Shown here: positions 36,801 through 48,800 of the stretch, piece by piece
Numbering within the stretch: position 1 is the first letter of the stretch
How the letters are laid out: each line of letters opens with the position of its first letter
NCBI GenBank assembly: GCA_963969365.1
Contig: OZ017755.1
Location: 2,666,001 to 2,730,000 of the forward strand
Direction: 5' to 3'
DNA: 64,000 nucleotides
Origin: Asterochloris sp. CNOR1
Lineage: Eukaryota > Chlorophyta > Trebouxiophyceae > Trebouxiales > Trebouxiaceae
Position numbers and translations under genes: made by a program
Notes under the pieces: generated by a model
What the model saw: only the letters and a program-made list of their open reading frames with translations
The model's database searches: none
What the model was told of the DNA's origin: nothing

Positions 36801-39800
36801 GGTCAGCTGCAGGGTGCTTCTGAAGCAGTCACTGGATCGAAGCACTGCAACATGAGCTTGTTGCTTTCATGCTCAGCATGAGGTTGACCAGCTGGTGGAT
36901 GAGAGTCCTGCACCAGGTGGACTTCAGAACGGGACATTGATGTGTCTCTGCCCACCCCGCTTACCTGCATATCCACCACCTCAGCTTGCTGAAGGCAAGC
37001 TTCCGGTGCAGCCTGCTGCCCATGGTCAGCAGATCTCCCACATCCGCCACAAAGCACCGCTCAGTGCCTCTATTGCCCAATGCAGGTGGGGGATTCACAG
37101 AAGGTGCAGCAGCGGGCAGACCGGCAGCAACAGGAGGCAGATGCAGCAAAGCAGCGAGCTGAGGAGGCCCAGAGCAGAGCTGACCAGGCACCCTCCAGAC
37201 AGCAGGAGGTGGAAAATGTGAGCTGGTGCATGTGCAGCTTTTTTGTGACCATGCTGTGTGGTTTTGTGACCATGCTGTGTGGATGTATGTTGGCCTCCAG
37301 CACTTCAGACATCAGGCTGAGGGGGAAACCAAGGCCAATCTACCTCCCAGCAGGTGCTGCAAGTTGTGCATGTGGCCAAGATAGGCAGCTCTGGCGGCTG
37401 GCTGGAGGTGCTGGAAGGTTCGGTGCTGGCCAGAAGGCGCCTGCAGCAGGAGGGCACGCTGGAGGGTGCAATAGCTGTGGCTGCTGGCTGCAGGTGGGAG
37501 GGGCCTGGTCCTGGCCAGGGATTGCCTGCAGCAGGAGGGCATGCTGGAAGGTACAACAGCTCTAGCTGCTGGCTGCAGGTGGTGAGGGGCTTGCTCATGG
37601 CCAGGGAGCGCCTGCAGCAGGAGGGCACGCTGGAAGGCAAGCTGAAGGCGCTGGCCAAGGCAGCCACTGAAAAGGGCCGCGCCTTCTTCACCCTTCCAGA
37701 GGGTGGGTGCTGCTGGCGATGTCCTTCCCCTAAAGCACAGAAGTCCTGTGGGCGGACTGTCTGGAGGGCATGCTTGAACCTAAACTGCTCAGGGCCCCAT
37801 AACATCTGGCACACACCATGGAGATGCATGCATCTGGTTCTGGAGCAGGTGTCCTCCCTAAATTGCATTGGGGCATCATTGTCAGCCTCAATAGCATTGA
37901 GGCATCCGTCTCAGCGTCTCCCCTCGATTGCATTGGGGCATCCTTCTCAGCATCCCCCTCGATTGCATTTAAGGCATGCATTATTTTCAGCTCTTCCCAG
38001 AAGAGGGCCCTTGCATACGATGGCACATGGATCAGCTCTTGCAAGGCTGGCTCATTCCTGCATACGCCTGGCAGCAGTGCTCCCATGTCAGCAGACCATC
38101 GGTCAGCTGCTTGCTGCTACCTGGGCAAGATTGCCAGACAAGTAGAGTTTCCAGAAGTTCCTCACATGTGGCCATTTGTGTCTGCAGATGGTTGCGCTGT
38201 TGGCGAAATTGCCACAGTGTACTACGACCGCAGGCGTGGACCCCTGCCAGAAGGTGCCAGGCCAGCGCTGAAGGCTGGTCTGAACGCCTGGGAGAGTCTT
38301 GTCCTGTTGGACATGACTCGCGCACAGGGGCTTGAACAGGCGCAGGGGGAGTGGTGGGCAGTTGATGTCGAGCTGCCCAAGGTGAGGGGCTCTGCAAAGC
38401 AATTGAGGGATGGTCGTGGCTTGATGTCAGATTGGCAATGTGGGGGGCTGGAGAAGGAAAGTCCGGCAGATTATCCTTGGAGTTCTGCTGTGGTGCCCCT
38501 GTGCTTGGCCTGCTGGATGGGTACCCAATGGCAAGTGATCTCATTTGGGGTCAAGCAGCTGCCACTGGCTTGATATGATTGTGTGCAGCAGCGTCAATTT
38601 CTGTGTTAGAGTTGCAGGGTTGGCAGCTGCAGCACCTGCTGCTGCACACCCCACCCTAGGTCAAGATTCATGTGAGTGCCTTCAATTTAGAAGTCTGCAA
38701 TATCATCTCAACATATGCCTGTGTAGCTGATGTCTGTGTTAGCTTGGTATGGATGCTGTGCAGCACAATCACAGCAAGAGCATGAGGCTTGACCCGCTGA
38801 TTTGCAATCTGGGCTGTTTCTTTTCTTATGGATAACACTGCTTGTGCAGCTGTGGACCACAACAAGCACAGCACAAGATTTGGAATCTAAGACAATTTAC
38901 ATCATTGAGGCTGTAACCAAATTGCCTGTGCAAGACATGTTCGGCCTGCTTGATGCCCTGGCGCAGCTGTGCATGATGAGCAAGCACAGGTTTGTGCCAC
39001 AGCACAGGTTTGCGCATTTAAGGCTGGAACCATTGTGCTGCGCAGGATGTGTTCAGCGTGAGCTTTGTGGTGAATGATGCCACTGGCGCGGCCGTGGACA
39101 ACAACAGGGGCAAGGACTTCACGCTTCCCCTCGCCAATGCCCCCACAAAGGATGAGGTTCATGACATGAGGGCTGCCCAGGCCAAAGCCTGGGAGGAGCA
39201 CATGCACCAGGTGACCTATGTGTGCTTCTTGGTCTGAGGCATGCTTGGCTTCCCTGTGCTGTTTGTTGATGGCAGTTCTGGGGTGGCCAGACTGCATTTG
39301 CTTTGCCTTTAGCTTCCCGACAAACTGGGCCTGCAACCCCAAGCATCCGGCAACTGGCCAATTGCCAGGGGCAGCTTGTGCAATGTGGTTGTCATGAGGG
39401 AAGCATGGCTGCCCTGCACTACCTGGTCACACTTGGCCTGTTGTGTAGTCTGAGCTTGCTTCTGCACATGGTTGGGCAGCAGGAAGCAACTCTCTGGAAC
39501 GATGTGCTCAGTTCGTTGGACCTATCTCTGACCCTGTTCCCTGCACGCCATCGGGCTGCAGGCCTGCTCGCCATTGGGCGGCAGTAGGCAGCGCTCTGGG
39601 AATGAGCTGAGTGTTGCAGATGACTAAGTATTGATCATGTGCCTGCAGGCCATTGCGCAGCAGGAAGCAGCACTCTGGGACGAGATGCTGAGTGCTGCTG
39701 GGACCATCGCAGAGGACGCCAGGAGACGGTACAAGGAGGCTCAACAGGTCAGCCTCAGAGAGCATTAGTGACCATCCCAAACCCTAAAAAGCACAACTGC

Positions 39801-42800
39801 CACTGGAGGACTCACAGAAGGAAGCACTGCTTGTTGGATGGGCACACACCAGCCACACAGCATGGTCACGGCAGCATGCCATCAGCGAGGCACCATGCTG
39901 TAACGTGCTGCATGGACAAATTCAGCTGTTTAACAGGATCATCTGCGGCCTGGCTATTGCCACTCTGAAGGGCAGAGGCAAAGTAGCATCAGCTGCTATG
40001 CAAAGCTGCAGGGATGCTGACAGCAAGAAGTTGAAGTGGGCCATTTTGCAACGATGCCAAATGCGGCTGCCTGTGCAGGCTCAGCTACGGACTGATGCGG
40101 CCATCCTTGAAGAGGAGCGCAGAAGCAGCATGGTGCACAGCATTCACACGGAGCCCCGGCGAGAAGGGGTGTTTGACTGGCTAGGCGGCCCGCCCAGCGC
40201 TGGCAAGAAGGCCACTTTCGTCTACAACAAACAGTCTAGCCCGCTGGCCAGTGCCCAGGTGACCTGTCTTCAACTTCACAGCTCCCCTCTAGTTCTTCCC
40301 AAGAAGTGAAACCAGATGCAGTCATGGACGGGCATACAATATGCTCTCTCTGAATCCCTGCGCTGCGCTTCATGCGCACGGCAAACAGGCTCATGTGCAG
40401 GCATGTTCACAACTACTGCTTGTCGATGCTGCAGGATGCCGTTCTGCACCTTGGAGTGGATGGCTGGTGGGAGCGGCAGAAGGACGAGCTTCCGCTGCGA
40501 CGCCTCACAGATGCCAAGGTGGGGGCCCCAGCTTACTGCTGCAAGGGCACCCAAGCAGTGAACGGGAGTGGCCTGGAAGCTGTTCTGCAGGGATGTGGCG
40601 CACAATCTGGGCAGCAGGGCGGGGGAAGGCAGTCGAGCTTGTCGCTGCAAGGGGACCTTGTCGCTGTTGGGGGTGCTGGCCACAACTTGAGGTCAGGGGT
40701 TCAGCAGCAGAGGCGGGGGGGCAGCACGCCCTACTGCATGGTAGACGCGCTGCCCCGACTGAACAGGGCAGTGGCCATCAAGATTGCGTCTCTCAATCAC
40801 CACAGCTATGTACACAGCTGCTAGTCATGGAGCTGCCATTGCTGGTGCGCGTACGCCTGTCCAGATCTGCATACCAGTGCCACCCCTGTTGGAATTGCTG
40901 CCGGAGTGTCACCAAGTGCAGACTGGCATTCACACCCTCTGACACTGCCACCCTCTGGTGCTGCAGAAGTCGCAGTTCAAACTGCCAGACTACGGCGACT
41001 GGTGGGGAGTGGACATTCAAGTGGACGCCGCTGCATGCGTCCTTGACTTTGTCCTGTCTGACAGCGCTCACAGAGCGTGGGACAACAACGGCATGAAGGT
41101 GAGCAGTAGCCAGTGCTCAGATTTGATTGCATACTGTGCGCACCGACAGCTCAGCACTTGCGCTCCCTTGCTGGCCACGCTGTTAATAGCTGCATTACTG
41201 TTGCATGGCCAGCTGTCTGGCTTGCACCTCTCGTGCGTGCCTGCCCTATGTACCAGCCGTGCTGACCACAGTCGAGGCTGATCTACTTGTATCATGTGCT
41301 TGCAGCTAGGTGCATGTGCCATGCTGCCATCTTCTGCCTGGGCACCACAGAAGCATGCTGTCACCATTTGGACAGGTTCCCTGCATCTCAAGACACCTGA
41401 AAGCAGCCTGTGCTGTGAAGGAGCAGTCCCTTTTGCTGTGCTGCCAAGGACCATCACAGGCTGCCCAGCTGAGCCTCAGCAGCACTGCCCCGTTGACGCG
41501 GCTGGTCCCCCCCCCCCCAATGCAGGACTACCACACTGCCGTTGAGGGAGCCCTGCACGGCGACGGCTTTGTCAGGCTCCTCTTGCACCAGCATGCTCGG
41601 GAGGGTGCTGAGCAGGGAGCAGAGCGAGCTGCCCAGAGCGCAGTCCGCAAGCTGGAAATCAAGGTAGGGGCACTAGGGTCTAGGGTCTATTCATCACTCT
41701 CAGGAGGGTGCTGAGCAGGGAGCAGAGCGAGCTGCCCAGAGCGCAGTCCGCAAGCTGGAAATCAAGGTGGGGGCACTAGGGTCGAGGGTCTGTTCATCAC
41801 ACTCGGCAGTTGCTAAGTAGGAAGCAGAGCAAGCTGCCCAGAGCGCAATCCGCAGACTGGGACTCAAGGTGGGGCCGTTGAGGTCTTGGCTTTTAGCCAG
41901 CTGACCCTCTTGCATTTTCGAGCTGGAAAGCGTTCGCGGCCGAGGGCGCACTTTCATGCGTACACTGGAGGTGTGATGTCAGGGTCTCGGTTGGGCACTG
42001 CAAAACCGTATCTGGTGCAGCTGGGGCTCACAATGCAGTCCACTGCTTCGTCCTGGTCACCCAGAGCGCAGCTGAGGAGCTGGGAATGACATTGGTAGGA
42101 CAAGGCTCTGGGGTGCAGACCTTAGATCCGAGTAAACATGGCTGAGCCCTGTGACGCAAGTTTGCTGTCATCCACAAAACAGTGGTTGCTCTGCGCAACG
42201 CATAGTGTCGCTTTGCTATGCACGTGCAAAGCAAGGCCAGACTGCAGTCACAGGCAGGAGACATGTCGAGTCAAAACACAACAGGCAGGTATGGCCGCAG
42301 TGTGTCTTTGCACACCTACCGCCAGGAGGGTGGCCTGCGGGTGCCAGCTCTGGTCCATGTCACTGCTGGGGAGCAGGTGCGGCTCGTCACAGGTGTGAAC
42401 TAGACCATCAGTGCAGTGTTGTTGACTGCCTGCAGGCCAAAGCGGCTCGCAAACGGCGGGAGCTGCAGCGGCAGGTGCTCTTCTCAGACCCTCTGCAGCC
42501 CACCGCTGGGCAGGCGGTGGACGTGTACTACAACCCTGATGCCACCGTGCTACGGGGGCGCCCTGATGTGTGGCTGCGCGGTGGCTGGAACAGGTTGGTC
42601 GCTGTGAGCACGACTTGCAATTCCAGTGTGACACTTCTGCAACTAGGGCAGCATGCAAGAAATTCGGGGCCCCCGGCTTTGTCAGCGCTGAGCATGTCAC
42701 CCGGAAGACATCTGCATGCAACTCCCGCTTGGCCGCAGTTGTTGCTCGCACTCGTGCCCTCCTGTGCACTAAGAAGCTGTGCAGAACCTTTGAGCATCAG

Positions 42801-45800
42801 GGCAGACTGCATGGCTGCACAAGGACAAGCCCTTTGGGAGCCCTCTCTCCGCTGCAGGTGGAACCTAGATGCACACATCGCCCCGCAGCAGCTGCAGCCA
42901 GTGGTCCCTGGGGGTGTCGGCTTCCTCAAGGCAACAGTGCAGGTGTGCAGTCTTGGGCATCTGTACACCTGCTCAATATCCTGAGGCACACCTTCTGACT
43001 TCAAATGCTGTGCTCTTGAGTGCTGCGCCCTGAGTTGTCCAGCAAAGCATCAACCCAAGATAGTCTCACGCATTCATGCGTCCTTGGGCTGCACTGGCTC
43101 CGCAAGATCTCACAAAGACCCTGTTGTCCCACAGCATGCTGGCTCTGTGCTGCGGCTGCCTGCTGGACTTCAGTCAGCCACACGCGGCCGTGTCCATCAT
43201 TGCGTCGATGTGGACAGCTGCCGCCACTGCTTTGCTGCCCATGCAGATTCCCAAGGAGGCTGCTGTGATGGATCTGGTCTTCTCTGACAGCGGGGAGGCA
43301 GGCGGCGGCTTCTTCGACAACAACAGCGGCTTGGAGTACCACTTCCCCATCACAGGCAGCTCCTCCCCTCAGCCCAGCCTGTTCATTGTGCATGTCTCTG
43401 TTGAGATGGCGCCCATTGCCAAGGTGAGCGTGTCAGCTTTTGGAACAATCAGCAGCACCAGTGGCTAAAGCCCATGCAAGCGCCGCTCCGTTGCTTTTAT
43501 GTCCCTGTGGGGACTCGTCCACCACCAAGGTGAGGCAGACCACCATGTCGAGCCCAGATTAGTTCTCGGGAGGCAGGGGGAGGCCTGTTTGGTGTCCTGA
43601 GCAGCGCAGACGGTCATTGTCCCAATAGGTGCTGCGTAAACACCTTTTATTCATCGTCCAAGATGGCGCCCAGTGCCAGGGTGAGGCACCTGCCTGGCAC
43701 CCGCACTGCTGCTGTGGGGAGAAGTGGGCCTGCCGTGCCATCCTTGCCCTGATGACACTCGGCTCATCCTGGAAGCTGACAGCGATGCACATGTGACGGC
43801 ATTGCTGGCCCTAGCTGTGGACCTGAGGTTGCGGAGGTGCTTTGGGCGTTATCCGGGGCTGCCCCAAGCATTGCATTCACCCAGATACTCGCCACAGCTG
43901 TGGAAGACGTGTCAATGTTTAAGTGCGTGCCAGCGCTTTGCTTGCAGCAGGCTGTGCCACAGCATGACATGACATGGGGGCCGTGAGCTGATAAGTCGTG
44001 CATCATTCCCCCTTCCGCCAGCTGCTTTGGCAAGGTTCCACTCCAGGCACCAGTATGCTTGTCCTCAGACAAGGCTTCATAGGCGTGCTCTCTTTCCAAG
44101 ACATGCAGCACTCACTTGGCTGCAGTGTTAGAGTGCAGCGCTGCACTATTTCAGAGACCCCTTGCCGGTCCCCATCAGTGTAACGTACCAGATTGCCGTG
44201 CCCTGGGAAGGTCACAGAGCAGTGTGCCATCCCGCAGCTGCTGCAGCCCACCGCATGTCCTAGCGGGGCCTGAGAGCAAGCACTTGCTGAATGCAGGTGG
44301 GCGGTATGGGTGATGTCGTCACGGCGCTGGGACGCGCTGTGCAGGAGGAGGGCCACCGTGTGGAGGTCATCCTGCCCAAGTTTGACTGCATCAACTATAA
44401 GGAGGTAGGGAGCTGGGCAGATGCCAGGGCTCATTGTGAAACCAGTTCCCCACGCATCCTGTGTCAGCCGGTCGTGCATGAGGCAGAGTGACAGCAAATA
44501 GCAGTGCTCACCAGCACTCCTTTGCAAGAAGAGGAGGCCTGGGGCAGGGTGACAGGACACAGCAATGTCCACACGCATTCTCTTCTGCTTGTACTGCAGA
44601 CATACCCTCCCTCAGGGTTATCAGTCAACCCCAGCCGCCCACTTTACTGGCAGCATGACATCGTGTATTCCAGCTCAAGCCACCTACCACCCCTTGTAGG
44701 TACACTCCCTCACGCAGACGGGCGACTTCTTCTTCAACAACATCCAGGTCAAAGTGTGGAGGGGGGAGGTGGAGGGCCTGCCCACCACCTTTCTGGAGCC
44801 CTGCAATGGCTCTGTCTGGGCTGGCTGCATCTATGGGCGCAACGATGATGCCGCGAGATTCGCCGTCTTCTGCGGCGCTGCGCTGGAGTTCCTGCGGCAC
44901 CACTGCCAAGGCCAGCAGTGAGTTCTTTGCTGCGCCTTGCTGTGCAGCCTGGAGCAGCCTGCACACCACAGCATTGGTGTCGGCAGAACACTTTGCATAC
45001 TCTATGGCACGCTTAGGCTTGAAGTTTAGTTGCTTTTCGCTTTCTGTTGTGGGGTGAGCAGTGATGAGGCTTGTCATCAGTTGACAAACCAGCTGCCAGA
45101 CTGCAGCACTGCATACTGCTGTCTTATTCTGCAAACCTGCGCGGGGTTACCTGCGCGCCATTGCCAGAGCCAGGTGCAGGATCTGTGGTTGTTTTATTGC
45201 TGGCTGAGAGCAGCAGTAGTTGGTTTTGCGTTCTTGAGCACATCTACACTGAGCAGCACAGTGCACCAAGTATGTCTGCGTCCCCCTTGCAAGCCAGGCG
45301 CAATCACCTGCCCTGAGCACCGCACCTTCTCTCACCACAGATTCTTTCTGCAGCGCAAAAGCTCCCTGTGATTGGAACTTACATCCGACCCTGTGTATTG
45401 CTGGCCCAACGAAGTGCAGTGCGACTGGCCCACGGCCTTGGTTGCCCTCAGCAACACCAGGAGAGCCTGCTTTGCGGTCATCACCCATTCATGTGTGTCT
45501 CTTTGCACCAGGCCAAGGGCAAATCAAAGAGGCGAACCGCCACTATCCCTGACTAGGCGCTTTACTGCAGTAGTCCAGCCTTTATTGCTTGGTGCAGGCC
45601 CAACATGAATCACCCATGGCTTTGTTGTCTTCCGCAACATGAGGCACGCTGACGTTATGGTGCCTCACTGGCAGCAGCGCAGTGCACCAAGCTTGCCCCT
45701 GCCACCCTGCAGACCTGACGTGATCCACTGCCATGACTGGCCCACAGCCCCCGTCACCTTTGGCGACACCGGGCGCACCCGGTCCGTGTTCACGATCCAC

Positions 45801-48800
45801 AACTTAAACTTCGGCGCCGACCTGATCGGGCGCGCCATGGGGGCCTCGGCAGTGGGCACCACCGTGTCCCCCACCTACGCTGTGGAGATCAGCGGGCACC
45901 CAGCTGTCGCGCCCAACATGAGCAAGTTCTACGGGATAATCAACGGCATCGACATGGACATCTGGGACCCCCAATCCGACGAGTTCATGCCCATGTACGT
46001 AGCTAAGTTTTGCAGTGATGCTTGCAATCAGTGTCGTGTGCGTTCGTCATCATCCATGCACAGAAGCGCTGCCTGCCACGCGGTTGGTGTCAGTTTCAGG
46101 GTTTGCCAGCAATTTCAGGGAGCCGGTGTGCTGTATCTGGGTTCCTGCTGGTCACTTACGAGAGGTTCTGGTGTTCGCTGCGCCCATCTTGGAACAGCAC
46201 AAGCGGAAGGAGAGCCCACTGCCTGTTGGTCTGTTGTGAGTCCTCTTTGTTGTCTGTTGCTGCGCCCAATGTGGAGAGAAACGAGGCCCAGCTGGGCCCA
46301 AGCAGCGCCTGGTGCTGGTAAGCCAAAGGCTCGCAGAGAGCCCCTAGCTGGACTGCCTGCCACAAAAGGGGAGGCCTTAGTGTTCCAGTTGCATTCTAGT
46401 TTGACATATGAAGTCCTGCAGCTTCAGAACCCTTACAGTGGTTGCTGTAGCCTCAATGCAGTACAAGTCAGAGCATGCAGCCGCTGACAGGGCCGCAAGC
46501 CATCCCATCTTCATGTTGATGCCGCTCAGCCATTGCTTGAAGCGCCCTTGCGGGACTCGTGGTTGCAAAGAAGTCGTTGCCGGCAAGCCAGGCAGCCATC
46601 CCACTCTCAGACCTGTGCCACTCAGCCATTGCTGTGATTGCCCCCTGGCAGGAGATATTGTCCAGACCTGCAGCTGCGGACAGGGCAGCCGGCATCCCTC
46701 CTCTGATGGCTGCTGCTCTGCCATAGCTGCAAATACCCATGCAAAAGTCATCGTCCCGAGGATGCCACTGCCAACAAGCCAGGCAGCTCCCCTCCTCAGC
46801 TCACTGCCGCGCAGCTATTGCTGCGGGTGCCCATGCAGGTGTCATGATCCTCACGTATGCTATTGCATGCAAGGGAAGCTGCAGACAGTCAGGCCGCTCT
46901 GGCAGATGGCAAACCAGGGCATGCAAGGCAGCAGTCGAGGCAGAGCTGCAGGAAACGCCGCGTCTGGTGCGCTGCGACTCTATGTCGTTGATGTGTTCAC
47001 TGTCCCCTGCAGGAATTTTGGTCCGGAGGAGGCAGCCAAGGGCAAGGCAGCAGCCAAGGCGGAGCTGCGAGCGCGCATGAACCTGTCCTCGGCAGGTGAT
47101 TGACCCCTTGCACAATGAGTCCTGATCCCCCTTCACAGGCCAGCTACCTCAGCACCAGCGCCGTAAGCAGCTGTGCACGTGGCGCGGCCACCTGTCTGCT
47201 GCATGATCCAGCGTTGCTGAGGCAGTGCTATCAAACAAGCACAGCAAGATACACAGTCACAGAGACACGAGGTGCCTGCAGATCATCCACCCTTCTCAGT
47301 GGGAATGGGAGCAATGCCCGCCTGTTTCTCTAAGCCAGCACCGTAGCACGTCCTTGCATGCACAAAAATCAACTGGCACCTCCAAGCTCCATGCAACAAG
47401 CACCAGCCCCTGCGCAGCCTGTGAGGTGAGGCACCCCTGCTGCCCGCAGATGTGCCCCTGGTTGGCGTCGTGACGCGCCTGACTCACCAGAAGGGCATCC
47501 ACCTCATCAAGCATGCGGCCTGGCGCACTCTGGAGCGCGGGGGCCAGTTCGTCCTGCTAGGGTCTGCCCCAGACCCCCGCGTGCAGGTGCGCCTCCCCTG
47601 CCATGCTTGCCTGGCTACGTGCTGCATCTCTTACAGCCCTGTTGCAGCTGTCGTGAGGAAGTGCCTGCATGAGTCCGTGCTTAAAACCGGGCAGTGGCTT
47701 GCCTCCCTTGCTGACAACAATAGGTTTTATCTAGAGCATTACAGCAATCTGCTTTGCTAGGGTCTGCCCCAGACCCCCGCGTGCAGGTGCGCCTCCCCTG
47801 CCATGCTTGCCTGGCTATGTGCTGAATCTCTTATAGCCCTGTTGCAGCTGTCAGGATGAAGTGCCTGCTTACACACAGAGTCTGTGCTTGAAACCAGGCA
47901 GCAGCTGGCCTGCACCCCTTGCTGACCACAATAGGTTTTGACGGGAGCGTGGCGGCCTTCTGCTCTGCAAGGGGTTGCCCCAGAATCCGGCCTGCAGGTG
48001 TGCAGACCCTGCCATGCTTGCCCTTTGAGGGGCAATGGACCCCACACCCAAAGTCACAACTTTGCAGGGTGAGTTCAATGCGCTTGCTGGCGAACTGGGG
48101 AGGCAGTACCCTGACCGGGCACGCCTCTGGTTTGCCTACGACGAGCCCCTGAGCCACCTCATCTATGCAGGCAAGCCACCCCGCCGCTGCGCTGGCAGCA
48201 GCTGTGTATGTGTCTCAGCCCCAATGCTGCCTTCGTGCCTGCATTAGCTGGCTGAAGCTCCTCTGCACGTTCGTGCCTTCAATGACTGCTTGAGTCTTGC
48301 TTGCTGTGGCTAGACACAAAGAGTGTGCTGGATTTTGGCAACCTGAGTCTGACAGAGTACCTCTGCATCAAGATGGCCATGCAGCTGTTTGCTCTGCAAT
48401 TCATAGTCTGTCAGAGTACACCAAAAGTAGTGCCTTTGATGCCTGCTTTGCTCATGGGTGGAGGCCCAGGCAACCACTGCCTGGACTGAGGCAGACAGTC
48501 TCTCCGACCTGCAGGCTGCGACATGTTCCTTGTGCCATCCATGTTTGAGCCCTGCGGCCTCACGCAGATGATTGCCATGAGGTAGGGCCTGATCTGAATT
48601 GCTGCTGCATGTGGGTAGCAGCTGTCTGTTGCTGCTGCTGCTAGCTGATGTTGCTAGGTGTTCCCACCTGTTGCTGCCGATTGCTGGCTGCCGTTGCTGC
48701 TTGCTGCTGCTGCTGGCTGCTGCTGGCTCCTGCCCATGGGTGCTGCTGCTAGGTGCTGCTGCCTGCTGCTTCTGCCTGGTGCTGCCTGCTGGGGCATGAT

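Noticed and set aside
45372-45608. Extra starch synthase exon containing DWPTA
   Set aside because: It would duplicate the catalytic motif, lacks the key preceding residues and breaks phase. It is a decayed copy of the exon at 45713.
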